64,000 nt of DNA from Streptomyces zagrosensis (GTDB taxonomy: Bacteria; Actinomycetota; Actinomycetes; Streptomycetales; Streptomycetaceae), in assembly GCF_014203645.1 (NCBI RefSeq), contig NZ_JACHJL010000004.1, positions 248,001 through 312,000 on the forward strand, read 5' to 3'. Made by a program: the position numbers and the translations under genes. The notes below the pieces were generated by a model, which was not told the origin of the DNA, searched no databases, and saw only the letters and a list, made by a program, of their open reading frames with translations. Below are positions 37,116 to 46,691 of this stretch, piece by piece; the first letter of the stretch is position 1; every line of letters begins with the position of its first letter.

Positions 37116-37883
37116 ATGGTGGAGATCAAGACTGACGCCGCGCTCGACGCGATGCGCGAGGCGGGCCGCGTTGTGGCACACGCGCTGGCTGCCGCGGAGA
37201 AGGCGGCGGCGATCGGCGTATCGCTCCTCGAATTGGATGAAGTGGCGCGCGACGTGCTGCGGGCTGCGGGTGCCGGCTCCCCGTTCCTGCACTACCAGCC
37301 GAATTTCGCCACGACTCCGTTTCCCGCCGTGATCTGCGCTTCGGTCAACGACACGATCGTGCACGGCATTCCGGACGGCTACCGACTGCGCGACGGCGAC
37401 CTGGTCAGCATCGACTGCGGGGCCTCGCTCGACGGCTGGACCGGCGACGCCGCCGTCAGCTTCACCGTAGGCACCCCGCGCCCCGCCGACGTGCAGTTGA
37501 TCGAGACCAGCCGCAAGGCCCTGGAGGCGGGCATCGCCGCTGCCGTGCCCGGCGCGCGAATGGGCGATATCGGGCACGCCATCGGCAGCGTCGGACGGGC
37601 CGCCGGTTACGGCATCCCCGCCGACTTCGGCGGCCACGGCATCGGGCGGCAGATGCACGAGGACCCACCGGTGCCGAACGAGGGCAGGCAGGGCCGGGGT
37701 TTCCGGTTGCGGCACGGCCTCGTGCTCGCGCTTGAGCCGATGTTCCTTGCGGGCGGCGGGGATACGTACAGGGAAGACGCGGACGGTTGGGCGCTGCGTA
37801 CGACTGACGGCAGCCGGGCCGCGCACAGCGAGCACACGGTGGCGATCACCGACGACGGCCCGCGCATCCTCACCCTCCCGTAA
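37116..37883 (+). CDS. map: Methionine aminopeptidase, type I
   Basis: This 255-residue cytosolic metallopeptidase removes N-terminal methionine from new proteins. All metal ligands are visible: Asp in [11 protein letters not shown], Asp in TGDAAVSF, His in FGGHGIGR, Glu in ALEPMFL and Glu in HSEHTVAI. Start ATG 37116 ([17 protein letters not shown]); GTG 37119 is possible. The open frame upstream overlaps the leader hairpin. Actinomycetes usually have two or three such genes. This copy, away from ribosomal genes and beside an XRE regulator, is probably a secondary, regulated one. Confidence 0.93.
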   Translation: MVEIKTDAALDAMREAGRVVAHALAAAEKAAAIGVSLLELDEVARDVLRAAGAGSPFLHYQPNFATTPFPAVICASVNDTIVHGIPDGYRLRDGDLVSIDCGASLDGWTGDAAVSFTVGTPRPADVQLIETSRKALEAGIAAAVPGARMGDIGHAIGSVGRAAGYGIPADFGGHGIGRQMHEDPPVPNEGRQGRGFRLRHGLVLALEPMFLAGGGDTYREDADGWALRTTDGSRAAHSEHTVAITDDGPRILTLP

Positions 37884-38057
37884 CCCCTGCTCCTGTGGGC
37901 GGCTCAAGCGACTCGCGGGGTGCCACAGCGCAGAACGAGGCGGGTCGAGGCTCCGCGAGACATATACGGCACCGCATCCCGCTTTCCCCGGCACCGCACA
38001 GGCCAACCGCCCGCGCCGCGTCGTCCCCCGGCCCATCAGCCCGACACCCCGAGATCC

Positions 38058-38090
38058 CGTCGAGCCGTCGAGCCGTCGAGCCGTCGAGCC
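38058..38090. repeat. Tandem CGTCGAGC-C repeats
   Basis: About four 9 bp units of CGTCGAGCC lie between the convergent map and GH65 genes. No gene lies in this 275 bp gap, and no clear terminator was found. Confidence 0.75.
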
Positions 38091-38158
38091 AGCCTCGCCG
38101 ACGCGGGTGCCGCCCACCCCTCGGGGGAACGGCGCAGCGCTGACTCGGACTTCGGCCC

Positions 38159-41100
38159 TCAGCCCTGCCGCGCCCCTTGTCCCTGCTGTGCTGCCCCCGC
38201 CGCCTGCCGCGGCTCCTGCGCCTTCTGTGGGTCCTGCGCACTGGCCCTGCCGGCACGCCGGTCAGCGCCCGTCACCTTCAGCTCCGCGACCCCGGCGCGC
38301 TCCGGCTCGGCCGCCGGCGCGCGGCTGGCCCCTGACGCCGCCTGCTGCGCTCCCCGCACCGGCGCTCCACTGCCCTCCGGCTGCGCTCCACTGCTCGACT
38401 GCGCCCCATGACCCGGTTGCACCTTGTCGCCTGGCTTCGCCTCCTGCGGGCCACGCAACCAGACGCGGACATATCGGGCCGTGGTCGGAGCGGGGTCGGC
38501 CGGGTTCCAGCGGTGCCAGTCACGCCCGTCGAGCGAGGTGCTCAGGGTGTACGCGACGGGCCGGACCTTGGTCCAGTACGGGGAGATCGCCGAGACCCGC
38601 ACGGTGCGACCGAGGTCGGCGGTGAGCGTGCCCGATGGGCTGTCGGGGGCCCACGAGGTGGCGGTGCTGCCATCCAGCGCGGCCCCCGCGTACCGGCCAG
38701 GCTCCTGCGAACTTGCCTTGCCCGTACGGCACCTGGCGACATTGTCGCTGGGCACGAGGTCGGGGCGGCGGGTCTTGAGCACGGCGGGCGCGTCCGCGCT
38801 GACGACCTGCCGACCCTGCGGGGTCTCGATCTCAAACGGCGCGCCGCCAGTCAATCGCACCGTGGTCTCGTGCGCGCCGATGGCCACGTCGTACGTCCTG
38901 CCCTGCCAGCGCAACCCGCGCAAGGTGACTCCGGCAGCGAGTTGCGGCGGTAGCAACGGGTCGAACCGCACCCGATCCTCACGCATGCGCAGTCCCGTGA
39001 GGCCATGCGTGAAGACCTGGAGAAGTCCGCCTTTTCCGGTGAGGAAGTCCTGCGACGGAGGGCCGGATAGCGGGTCGGAAGCGCCCACCTTGCCGCCGCG
39101 CGCCTCGGAGAACAGTGCGAACGGTCCCCGCATGAACGGCCTGCTCGCGCGCTCCAGGTAGGTATACGTCGTGCAGCCGGGCTCCCCGAGGCCGGCCGCG
39201 ATGACGGAGTGCGCCGAGTCGGTCATGGCCGGGCCATCGGGGTCGGTACGCGCGGCGTAGTAGTCGAGGGTGTTGCTGGCGACCTTCTTCGACATGGGCC
39301 ACTCCAGCGGGTATCGGAGCAGCACCGTGTCAGCCTGCTTGATGGTGGTGCCCCGATAGCCGTCGTACTGCTGGAATACCTGCCGCTGCGCGTCGAACGG
39401 AATGCGCAGCTTGCCGGCGACCCGATTCCACTCGGCCGGCGCACGCTCACCGAGGAGCGTGGCCGCCCGGGTGGCGTGCCGTAGTGCAGTGGCGGCGCCC
39501 GCGTTGGTGAATACGCCGTCGTTTACGCCGTTGCTGTATTCATCAGGGCCCGCGACGTTTTTGATCGAGTAACTGCCGTCTGGGTTACGGGTGGCGCGTC
39601 CAGCCCAGAACTCGGCGATGCCCTTGAGCAGTGGCCAACCCCGTTCCCGCAGCCACCGCTTGTCGCCGGTGGCCAGGTAGTGCTGCCAAGCGGCGAGCGA
39701 GATATCGCCTTGTAGGTGGTTTTGGGTGACACAGTGGGGCGGGTCCCAACTGTGGCATTCCTTCCACAGGTCGCCATGGGAACCGCTGGTCCAGGGGTAG
39801 AACAGGCCCGGATAGCCGAGCTTGCGGGCGTTGGCACGGGCGCCCGCGCCAGTCTGATATCGGTACTCAAGCACCGACTTGGCAAGCTCGGGCCGGGTGG
39901 CGACGAGCCCTGGATACATCCAGAGTTCGGCGTCCCAGTAGATCTGCCCGGCGTAGTTGTCGCTGGTCAGGCCAGTGGGGGCGATGCTGTCGCGGGAGCC
40001 GTGCCGGCTGCCCGAGAGCAGCCCGTACTGTGCGGAGCGTACCCAGGACTGCACATCCGGCCGCCCGCGTACCTCGATATCGGCCCGCCACAGCTTCTCC
40101 CAAGCGGCCGTGTGCCCGTCGAGCATCCGTTCCCAACCGAGAGCGGCGGCCTGCTGCGAGGCCACGGTGGCGGCGTGGAGCGGTGCGCGCGAGGTGCGGG
40201 CGGTATGCACGCCGACGTACTTGGTGAACTCGTACGATCTGCCGCGCTGAGCGGGGAAGCTGACCGACTGTTCGGCGCTCAACTCACGCACGCCACGGGC
40301 GAGGGCCGGCGCGCCCGGTCTCGATGCCGGATTCCGGTGGTCGTGGCTGTGGCTGTGGCTGTGGCTGGCGCCATCGTCGTGCACGCCGTGCCCCGCACGC
40401 AGCGTGGACACCACCGCGCCATCGATCCGCGTGCCGTCCGTACGGAACGGCACCGCGACGGTCCGATCATGGGTCCGCCGCTTTTCCGGCCCCGCCTTCT
40501 GCTCCTGTTGCCGCCCTTGCTGCTGTTCTTGCTGCTGTTCTTGCTGCTGTCCTCGGCGCACCGCCGGCCCTTCGCCGCGCGTGCCGCTGATTCGGCGCGC
40601 GCCACGCCCGTCGAGCAGGTCGGTGACGGTCGCTGTACCGCTCCAGCGCGGCGTCATCCGCAGTCGCACGGCGCCCACGTGAGCACGTACGCGGTCGGTA
40701 AGCACGTCGTACACCAGGTCGGTGGCGCGGCCATTGGTCGCGGTCCAGGTGAGTGAGGTACGTACCAGCCCGCAGCGGAGAAACACCGTCTGCCGATAGT
40801 CCGAGATGCGCCCGATGGGGGTCTGCGGGGTGAAGATCTCGCCCATCGCGCCGCCGGTACGCACGTTCAGCCCGGTCCAGGTCGGCAGCGCGGCGATGAC
40901 CTGCCGGTCTTCGGTGACCTTTGGGTGGTGCGCGTAGAGCCCCGCGGCGAACGCCCCGTCGTAGCGCGGTGTGTACAGCGGATAGCCCGTCTTCCCTCCC
41001 GGTGCGGCGTACCCCATGCCGAGCGGCGGCACGCGGTGGCCCAGGTAGCCGTTGCCGACGTATGCGTGGTGGCTGTCCTTGGGATCGATCCGGTCCGCAC

Positions 41101-41527
41101 TCAGGGCCCAGCCGGCGCGCCGGTCCTGCCCATCGCCTCGATCGTGCCCGTCATGCCGGTCATGCCCGTCACGTCCGCAGGAGAAGCCGGGGCCAGGGGT
41201 GCGGTCGAGCGCCGTCGCCGTGCCGTGCGCGCCGGTGCGGGCGCCGCTGCCGCGGGGTCCGTGGTCCCGGGCATCGGCCACGGCCGGCAGCAGCGCGACG
41301 GTGACGGCTCCGGCGAGCAATGAGGCCAGGACGGGCACCGCGCGGTGCTGCGTTCGCCCCCCGGAGCCGCGCGGCACGGCGAAGCCCCGCGGCACGGCGA
41401 AGCGGGCGCGGTGCGGGGGGTGCGGGGGGTGCACGGCGGCGGAGCCGGCGGCACGGGTCGGATGGGCCTGGTGAGCTCGGGGACCAGCGAGGTCGGAAGG
41501 GCTTGTGCGGCCCGGGGAGTACGTCAT
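38159..41527 (-). CDS. Secreted GH65-family glycoside hydrolase with C-terminal F5/8-type domain
   Basis: This 1122-residue protein resembles bacterial and fungal acid trehalases of GH65. Signal-like sequence (VLASLLAGAVTVALLPAVADA, about residues 69-91) follows a long charged lead. An N-terminal beta-sandwich precedes an (alpha/alpha)6 barrel with YAGQIYWDAELWMYPGL, WECHSW-like KECHSWDPP and the general acid Glu in NVAGPDEYSNGVND near residue 662. A galactose-binding-like domain follows (DNVARCRTGKAS, ALDGSTATSWAPDSPSGTL, near 940-1050). Oddities are a Gln-rich run (QQQEQQQEQQQ), a His-Ser run (SHSHSHSHDH) and a low-complexity tail. The ATG at 41527 follows GGAG. It probably hydrolyses extracellular trehalose or a related disaccharide. 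Confidence 0.84.
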   Translation of the reverse strand: MTYSPGRTSPSDLAGPRAHQAHPTRAAGSAAVHPPHPPHRARFAVPRGFAVPRGSGGRTQHRAVPVLASLLAGAVTVALLPAVADARDHGPRGSGARTGAHGTATALDRTPGPGFSCGRDGHDRHDGHDRGDGQDRRAGWALSADRIDPKDSHHAYVGNGYLGHRVPPLGMGYAAPGGKTGYPLYTPRYDGAFAAGLYAHHPKVTEDRQVIAALPTWTGLNVRTGGAMGEIFTPQTPIGRISDYRQTVFLRCGLVRTSLTWTATNGRATDLVYDVLTDRVRAHVGAVRLRMTPRWSGTATVTDLLDGRGARRISGTRGEGPAVRRGQQQEQQQEQQQGRQQEQKAGPEKRRTHDRTVAVPFRTDGTRIDGAVVSTLRAGHGVHDDGASHSHSHSHDHRNPASRPGAPALARGVRELSAEQSVSFPAQRGRSYEFTKYVGVHTARTSRAPLHAATVASQQAAALGWERMLDGHTAAWEKLWRADIEVRGRPDVQSWVRSAQYGLLSGSRHGSRDSIAPTGLTSDNYAGQIYWDAELWMYPGLVATRPELAKSVLEYRYQTGAGARANARKLGYPGLFYPWTSGSHGDLWKECHSWDPPHCVTQNHLQGDISLAAWQHYLATGDKRWLRERGWPLLKGIAEFWAGRATRNPDGSYSIKNVAGPDEYSNGVNDGVFTNAGAATALRHATRAATLLGERAPAEWNRVAGKLRIPFDAQRQVFQQYDGYRGTTIKQADTVLLRYPLEWPMSKKVASNTLDYYAARTDPDGPAMTDSAHSVIAAGLGEPGCTTYTYLERASRPFMRGPFALFSEARGGKVGASDPLSGPPSQDFLTGKGGLLQVFTHGLTGLRMREDRVRFDPLLPPQLAAGVTLRGLRWQGRTYDVAIGAHETTVRLTGGAPFEIETPQGRQVVSADAPAVLKTRRPDLVPSDNVARCRTGKASSQEPGRYAGAALDGSTATSWAPDSPSGTLTADLGRTVRVSAISPYWTKVRPVAYTLSTSLDGRDWHRWNPADPAPTTARYVRVWLRGPQEAKPGDKVQPGHGAQSSSGAQPEGSGAPVRGAQQAASGASRAPAAEPERAGVAELKVTGADRRAGRASAQDPQKAQEPRQAAGAAQQGQGARQG

Positions 41528-41941
41528 CGTTCTCCGTCGCATGGTCGGCGGGACGCCAGCGAAAGGCCAACGGAAGGCCCGCGGGGAGCGAGAAGGCTGA
41601 GAAGGGGATGCGCGGGCGAGCGCAAACGTGAGGAAGGCAGCAGTGGAAGGCAGCAGTGAACATAAAGAGAGGAACGTGCCGCGTCAATGACGAGCGCGGC
41701 ACGTTCAATGGTTAAACGGATGAGTCATTCGGTTGGCGGTATTTTTACGTTTTTCGCCTACCTGTGAGGTGCCTCGTAGGTGGGCACACTGCACACGACG
41801 AGACTGCGAACCTGCAAGAGTTCGCGACCGCGCGCTTGCTCAGACCTCGTCACGTACGCGCGCACTCGTCACCTACGTGCGCACTCGTCACAACCCGCCG
41901 CAATCTGTCACGGCTCGCCACAACTCATCACAAGGGAGCGG
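41528..41941. other. Gap between agmatinase and GH65 genes
   Basis: There is no gene in the 414 bp. It holds the hairpin at 41672-41706, an AT-rich stretch (41707-41765) that may contain the GH65 promoter, and CTCGTCAC/CACTCGTCAC-type irregular repeats (41849-41930). Confidence 0.55.
41672..41706 (-). terminator. Perfect 12 bp hairpin, probable terminator
   Basis: GAACGTGCCGCG (41672-41683) and CGCGGCACGTTC (41695-41706) with an 11-base loop. On the minus strand it is followed by CTCTCTTTATG. It lies 236 bp after the agmatinase gene and 145 bp before the GH65 start, so it could end the former or control the latter. Confidence 0.65.
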
Positions 41942-42916
41942 CTACAGCGAGCGTTGCGCCCCGATCTGCCGGGACATGATCGTCGTCAGTTCGTACGCCG
42001 TGTGCGAAGCCGCGACCGAAGTGATCTCCGCGTGGTCGTACGCCGGGGCGACCTCGACCAGATCGGCCGAGACGAGGTGACAACCGGCCAGGCCGCGCAG
42101 TATCTCCAGGAGTTCGCGCGAGGTGATGCCGCCCGCCTCCGGAGTCCCGGTGCCGGGTGCGTGGGCCGGGTCGAGCACGTCGATATCGATGGAAATGTAC
42201 AGCGGGCGGTCGCCGATGCGCTGCCGCAACTGGTCCGCCACCTCGTCCACGCCGCGCCGCATCACATCGGCGGACGTGACGATGCCGAAGCCCATCTTCG
42301 CGTCGTCGTCCAGGTCCTTCTTGCCGTACAGCGGACCACGCGTACCGACGTGGGAGAGCGCGGAGGTGTCCAAGATGCCCTCCTCGACCGCCCGCCTGAA
42401 CGGCGTGCCGTGCGTGTACTCCGCGCCGAAGTAGGTGTCCCAGGTGTCCAGGTGCGCATCGAAATGCAGCAGCGCGACGGGGCCGTGCTTCTTGGCAACC
42501 GAACGCAGCAGGGGCAGCGCGATGGTGTGGTCGCCGCCGAGGGTCATCAGCCGCGCGCCGGTGGCCAGCAGGTCATCCGCCGCGGCCTCGATCGTCTCCA
42601 CGGCCTCATTGATGTTGAACGGGTTCGCCGCGATATCGCCGGCGTCGGCGACCTGGGCAAGTGCGAACGGCGACGCGTCCTGCGCCGGGTTGTACGGGCG
42701 CAGGAGCCGCGATGCCTCCCGGATCGCGTTGCCGCCGAAGCGTGCGCCGGGGCGGTAGGAGACCCCCGAGTCGAAGGGGACACCGACCACGGCGACGTCC
42801 GCCGTGCCGCCCACCTCGTCGAGGCGGGGCAGCCGCGCGAAGGTCGCGGGCCCTGCATAGCGCGGTATGCGGGACGAGTCGATGGGGCCTACGGGCTCCC
42901 GGGGGGCACTGCTCAT
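41942..42916 (-). CDS. speB: Agmatinase (ureohydrolase family)
   Basis: This 324-residue manganese enzyme probably hydrolyses agmatine to putrescine and urea; guanidinobutyrase or guanidinopropionase activity is also possible in this family. The metal motifs are present: [30 protein letters not shown] and [20 protein letters not shown]. Start ATG 42916 ([20 protein letters not shown]) has GAGAGG 7-8 bp upstream; the longer frame to 43162 is not family-like. It is a single-gene unit whose promoter lies in the 344 bp gap facing the phosphatase-like gene. Confidence 0.92.
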   Translation of the reverse strand: MSSAPREPVGPIDSSRIPRYAGPATFARLPRLDEVGGTADVAVVGVPFDSGVSYRPGARFGGNAIREASRLLRPYNPAQDASPFALAQVADAGDIAANPFNINEAVETIEAAADDLLATGARLMTLGGDHTIALPLLRSVAKKHGPVALLHFDAHLDTWDTYFGAEYTHGTPFRRAVEEGILDTSALSHVGTRGPLYGKKDLDDDAKMGFGIVTSADVMRRGVDEVADQLRQRIGDRPLYISIDIDVLDPAHAPGTGTPEAGGITSRELLEILRGLAGCHLVSADLVEVAPAYDHAEITSVAASHTAYELTTIMSRQIGAQRSL

Positions 42917-43260
42917 GCGACTGCCTCTCATGCTCTTGTGCCTGCTGCTGTCATCGTCGCGGCCCAAAGGCGACCCCGCGGCCGGCGGCTCTGCGAGGAC
43001 TGTCCCCCGCGGAGCGACCCTGCGCGAGCGGACCGCGACGCGGCGGCGCACAGGTGCTCCTGGAGGGTACGGCCGGCTCGGCTCGCTCCGACATATACGT
43101 TCCGAAGCGGACCCCCCGACCGTTTTCGCCATGGTGTCCATGACGGCGGTCACGCCCGCCACCTTCGCTCCCTACCGAAAACGCCCCCCTGTGGGCGTTT
43201 GTACCCCTCGTTGATCAAACGTTCAGGTGACCTCGGGCCACGCGCGGCACAATGGGCAGC
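42917..43260. promoter_or_regulatory. Divergent promoter region with hairpin
   Basis: No gene is seen. AAACGCCC (43179-43186) pairs with GGGCGTTT (43193-43200), a terminator-like hairpin with T residues. GTGACC/CACAAT (-10 at 43248-43253) ends 7 bp before the phosphatase-like ATG, which fits a leaderless transcript. A TATATG-like element on the minus strand near 43094 may be the agmatinase promoter. Confidence 0.5.
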
Positions 43261-44061
43261 ATGCCGATACCCAGTCCCGTGCCCGACCGGGCCGAATTGG
43301 TCGACCACCTGGTCCGTACCCGCATTGCGGGCAACGTCGCCACTCCCCGCGAGAACAACCTCTCCCACTACCGCAAGCTCGCGAACGGCGACCGTCACTT
43401 CTGGCTAGGTCTGGAACTCGGCGATCGCTGGCGCGATGAGCAGGACGTATTGGCCGTCATGGCCGAGCGGTGCGGGGTGATCGACGACCCCGAGCACCGT
43501 ACGGGCCAGGACACCATCGACCCAGAGCTCACGGTGGACGCGCTGGACCGCAAGGCGGCGGTGTTGCGTAAGGCGGCGGAGAGCCAGAGCCGGGTTCTGT
43601 TCGCGACCGGCCACCCCGGCGGCCTCATCGACGTACACCGCAGCGTCGCGGCCGGGCTCCGGGCAGCCGGCTGCGAGATCATGGAGATCCCCGGCGGACT
43701 CCAGGCCGACGAAGGGTTCGTCTTCCAATTTGCCGACGTGGCGATGTTGGAGCGCGGTGCGACGCTGTGGCACACCCACTCCCCCGAGCCGATGACCGCC
43801 ATCCTCGACGGGCTGGTCCGGGACGGTCGCCCGCTGCCCGATCTGGTGGTCGCCGACCATGGCTGGGCCGGCTGCGCGGGCCAGCGTGGCATCGACGCAG
43901 TCGGGTACGCGGACTGCAACGACCCGGCACTGTTCCTCGGCGAGGCGGAGGGCACGCTGGCGGTGACGGTCCCGCTGGATGATCACGTCACCAACCCGCG
44001 CTTCTACGACCCGATGACGGCGTACCTGTTGGATGCGGCTGACCTGGTGGCGCTGCCGTAG
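43261..44061 (+). CDS. Phosphatase-like protein of unknown substrate
   Basis: This 266-residue protein is of a group common in Streptomyces and usually labelled phosphatase; I know of no characterised member. Visible stretches are PRENNLSHYRKLANGDRHFW, VLFATGHPGGLIDVHRSVAA, GATLWHTHSPEPMTAILDG, PLPDLVVADHGWAGCAGQRG and LAVTVPLDDHVTNPRFYDPM. The many conserved His and Asp residues suggest a metal site. I use the ATG at 43261, since a CACAAT -10 box lies 7 bp upstream, as expected for a leaderless mRNA. An ATG three codons earlier is also in frame. It is convergent with tesB across a strong hairpin. Confidence 0.75.
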   Translation: MPIPSPVPDRAELVDHLVRTRIAGNVATPRENNLSHYRKLANGDRHFWLGLELGDRWRDEQDVLAVMAERCGVIDDPEHRTGQDTIDPELTVDALDRKAAVLRKAAESQSRVLFATGHPGGLIDVHRSVAAGLRAAGCEIMEIPGGLQADEGFVFQFADVAMLERGATLWHTHSPEPMTAILDGLVRDGRPLPDLVVADHGWAGCAGQRGIDAVGYADCNDPALFLGEAEGTLAVTVPLDDHVTNPRFYDPMTAYLLDAADLVALP

Positions 44062-44208
44062 CCGTACAGGGCTGGTGGCCTCTTCGTAGACGTACGCGTA
44101 GGCGTACGAGAACGGTAGGCAGCGCGGCACAGGGGGCACGGGGGGGCTCCCCGGCAGCGCGTGCGGGCGTACGGGGGCTTGCGTCGGCGGCACCCGCGCG
44201 AGGGCGTA

Positions 44209-44247
44209 CGCGGCGGCGCCCCCGGTAAAGCTGAGGGCGCCGCCGCG
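44209..44247. terminator. Perfect 13 bp bidirectional hairpin
   Basis: CGCGGCGGCGCCC (44209-44221) and GGGCGCCGCCGCG (44235-44247) around a 13-base loop, between the convergent phosphatase-like and tesB genes. Confidence 0.78.
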
Positions 44248-44324
44248 AGCCGCCGCCGCGGGGGCGGCACAAGACCACTGACCGAATGGTCGAAGGACCC
44301 GGCCGGTCCGCGCGTGCGGAAGGG

Positions 44325-45221
44325 CTACCGGCCGGTCCGCGCACGCGGGGTGCGGATCAGCCCCTCCTGGATCACCGAGACCGCAAGGCGTCCGTCCGCC
44401 GTGAAGATGCGGCCCTTGCCCAGGCCACGGCCGCCGAACGAGGACGGGCTCTCCTGGTCGTACAGCAGCCACTCGTCGGCACGGAACGGGCGGTGGAACC
44501 ACATCGCATGGTCCAAGCTGGCGCCCACCACATCGCCGATCACCCAGCCGCCCTTGCCATGCGCGAGCAGGATCGAGTCGAGCAGGGTCATGTCGGAGAC
44601 GTAGGTCACCAGGCAGATGTGCAGCAACGGGTCATCGTGTACGCCGTCCAGCTTGCCGTTCGTACGGAACCACACCTGTGACCTCGCGTCGCGCGGCCGT
44701 CCGGCGCTGACGAACGGCGGGTCGTCCACGTACCGCAGATCGACCGCGGCCCTGGCCTTGATCAACCGCGGGATCACCGATGGATCGGAGAACCGGTCCG
44801 CATGCCTGCGTAGCGTCTCCTCCGTGGTGGGCAGGGTCAGCGGGTCGGGCGCGGCGGGCATCTCCTCCTGATGCTCCAGGCCGCCCTCGACCCGTTGGAA
44901 GGAGGCCGAGAGATGGAAGATGGGGTGTCCGTGCTGGACGCCGACCACGCGGCGGGTGGTGAAGGAGAGTCCGTCCCGGATGCGATCGACGGTGTAGACG
45001 ATCGGTGCTCCGGGATCGCCCGGGCGCAGGAAGTACGCGTGCAGCGAGTGCGGCGGACGGTCCTCCGGTACGGTGCGGCCCGCGGCGACCAGCGCCTGGG
45101 CCGCCACCTGGCCGCCGAATACCCGGGGCACCAGCGATGCGCGGCTGGTACCACGGAAGATGTCCCGATCGATCCGTTCCAGGTCGAGCAGGTCAAGCAG
45201 GTCCTCAAGTGCTTCGCTCAT
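44325..45221 (-). CDS. tesB: Acyl-CoA thioesterase II
   Basis: This 298-residue double hot-dog thioesterase hydrolyses medium- and long-chain acyl-CoA. Features are RVFGGQVAAQALVAAGRTV, SLHAYFLRPGDPGAPIVY, FTTRRVVGVQHGHPIFHLSA in the first half and SLDHAMWFHRPFRADEWLLY with GRGLGKGRIFTADGRLAVSV in the second, carrying the TesB Asp/Gln/Thr site. Start ATG 45221. It lies 16 bp downstream of an acyl-CoA dehydrogenase gene in the same direction, so the two form a likely operon in fatty-acid turnover. A visible Shine-Dalgarno is lacking, which suggests coupling to the upstream gene. Confidence 0.94.
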   Translation of the reverse strand: MSEALEDLLDLLDLERIDRDIFRGTSRASLVPRVFGGQVAAQALVAAGRTVPEDRPPHSLHAYFLRPGDPGAPIVYTVDRIRDGLSFTTRRVVGVQHGHPIFHLSASFQRVEGGLEHQEEMPAAPDPLTLPTTEETLRRHADRFSDPSVIPRLIKARAAVDLRYVDDPPFVSAGRPRDARSQVWFRTNGKLDGVHDDPLLHICLVTYVSDMTLLDSILLAHGKGGWVIGDVVGASLDHAMWFHRPFRADEWLLYDQESPSSFGGRGLGKGRIFTADGRLAVSVIQEGLIRTPRARTGR

Positions 45222-45237
45222 GATCGCCCGGACCCGC

Positions 45238-46395
45238 CTACAGGCCCATGGACTTGGCGACGATGGAGCGCATGACCTCGCTGGTGCCGCCGTAGATGCG
45301 GCTCACACGGGTGTCCGCGTACAGCCGGGCGATGGGGTACTCCATCATGTAGCCGTATCCGCCGTGGAGTTGCAGGCACTTGTCGATGACGACGGCCGCG
45401 CGCTCGGTGGTGAAGAGCTTGGCGGACGCCGCGTCGGCGGCGGACAAATCACCCACATCGTGCGCTTCCAGCGCGCGGTCCACGACCGCCTGCATGGCGT
45501 CCACTTCGGACTTGCAGTCCGCGAGTACGAACTTGGTGTTCTGGAAGGAGGCCACCGGCTTGCCGAAGACCTCACGCTCCTGGACGTACTTCTTGGCGAA
45601 CTCCACGGCCGCGGCGGCTTGGGCGTACGCGCCGACCGCGATGCCGAGCCGCTCCTGCGGAAGGTTCTGGCCCAGGTACGAGAACGCCTTGCCCTCCTCG
45701 CCGAGCCGGTCATCGACGGGCACCTTGACGTCGGTGAAGGAGAGTTCGGCGGTGTCGGAGGTCTTGAGGCCGAGCTTTTCGAGCTTGCGACCGACCGCGT
45801 AGCCATCGGATGTGGCGTCCACGACGAGCAGGGTGATGCCGGCGCGGCGGTCCTCGGGGGTGGGCGGCGCGGTGCGGGCGCAGACGATGACGCGGTCGGC
45901 CAGCACCCCGCCGGTGATAAACGTCTTGGCGCCGTTGAGCACGTAGTGCGTGCCGTCGTCGGAGAGCTTGGCGGTGGTCTTCATACCTGCCAGATCCGAG
46001 CCGGTGCCGGGCTCGGTCATGGCGATGGCCGTCATCATGTCGCCGGTGACGAACGGCGGCAGCCAGCGCTGCTTCTGCTCCTCGCTGGCGTACGCGAGGA
46101 AGTACGGGAGGCATAGCGCGGTGTGCACGCCGGAGCTTCCGAAGCTGACCCCCGCCCGCGCGCACTCCTCGGTGATGACGGCATTGAACTTGAAGCTGGT
46201 CTCGCCCGCGCCGCCGTACTCCTCGGGCACCTCGATGCCGAAGACGCCCAGCTCACCAAGTTGCTTGTAGAACTCGCGCGGGGCCTGGCCGGCCTCGATC
46301 CACTCGTCGTAGACCGGCACGACCTCGGCCGCGATGAAGTCGCGGATCGTCTGGCGGAACGCCTCATGGTCCTCGTTGAACACCGTACGGCGCAC
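45238..46395 (-). CDS. Acyl-CoA dehydrogenase
   Basis: This 385-residue FAD enzyme catalyses alpha,beta-dehydrogenation of acyl-CoA. Family stretches are FGIEVPEEYGGAGETSFKFN, AIAMTEPGTGSDLAGMKTTA, NGAKTFITGGVLADRVIVCA, the catalytic region (QLHGGYGYMMEYPIARLYAD) and VSRIYGGTSEVMRSIVAKSMG at the C-terminus. GTG start 46395 follows a perfect AAAGGAGG site. It forms an operon with tesB. Chain-length preference cannot be told from sequence. It lies beside, but in the opposite direction to, the leucine operon, and its promoter is in the CRISPR-bearing gap. Confidence 0.92.
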   Translation of the reverse strand: MRRTVFNEDHEAFRQTIRDFIAAEVVPVYDEWIEAGQAPREFYKQLGELGVFGIEVPEEYGGAGETSFKFNAVITEECARAGVSFGSSGVHTALCLPYFLAYASEEQKQRWLPPFVTGDMMTAIAMTEPGTGSDLAGMKTTAKLSDDGTHYVLNGAKTFITGGVLADRVIVCARTAPPTPEDRRAGITLLVVDATSDGYAVGRKLEKLGLKTSDTAELSFTDVKVPVDDRLGEEGKAFSYLGQNLPQERLGIAVGAYAQAAAAVEFAKKYVQEREVFGKPVASFQNTKFVLADCKSEVDAMQAVVDRALEAHDVGDLSAADAASAKLFTTERAAVVIDKCLQLHGGYGYMMEYPIARLYADTRVSRIYGGTSEVMRSIVAKSMGL

Positions 46396-46662
46396 GCTGC
46401 CTCCTTTGTGCGGCTGAATCTCCGCCCGGCGGAAGCGGGCGGTGCCCGTTCCGCGCCGGGCGCGGTCACTCGTCTCGTGGTTACTGTGCTGACGGTCGCG
46501 GCGGCCTGGGGGTCACGGTCATGGACGATCACGAGCCCGGAGGCTGGCTAAGCGCTCGCTCAGAAAAGTTACCCGCGGGTCGGGTGGGCTGTCCAGGGCA
46601 GGCCGGTCGGGGCTGGCTGAGGGCACCGGGCCATCGCACCCCTACAGTCGCAGCACGCAAGA

Positions 46663-46691
46663 TGAGTAACAGGACTCGAACCCGTTACTCA
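46663..46691. repeat. Palindrome resembling the 3' end of tRNA-His on both arms
   Basis: TGAGTAAC (46663-46670) and GTTACTCA (46684-46691) are inverted copies. On the minus strand 46683-46661 matches bases 61929-61951 of the tRNA-His gene at 21 of 23 positions. On the plus strand 46681-46694 (CCCGTTACTCACCC) is identical to the tRNA 3' end. No complete tRNA is formed. Confidence 0.75.
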
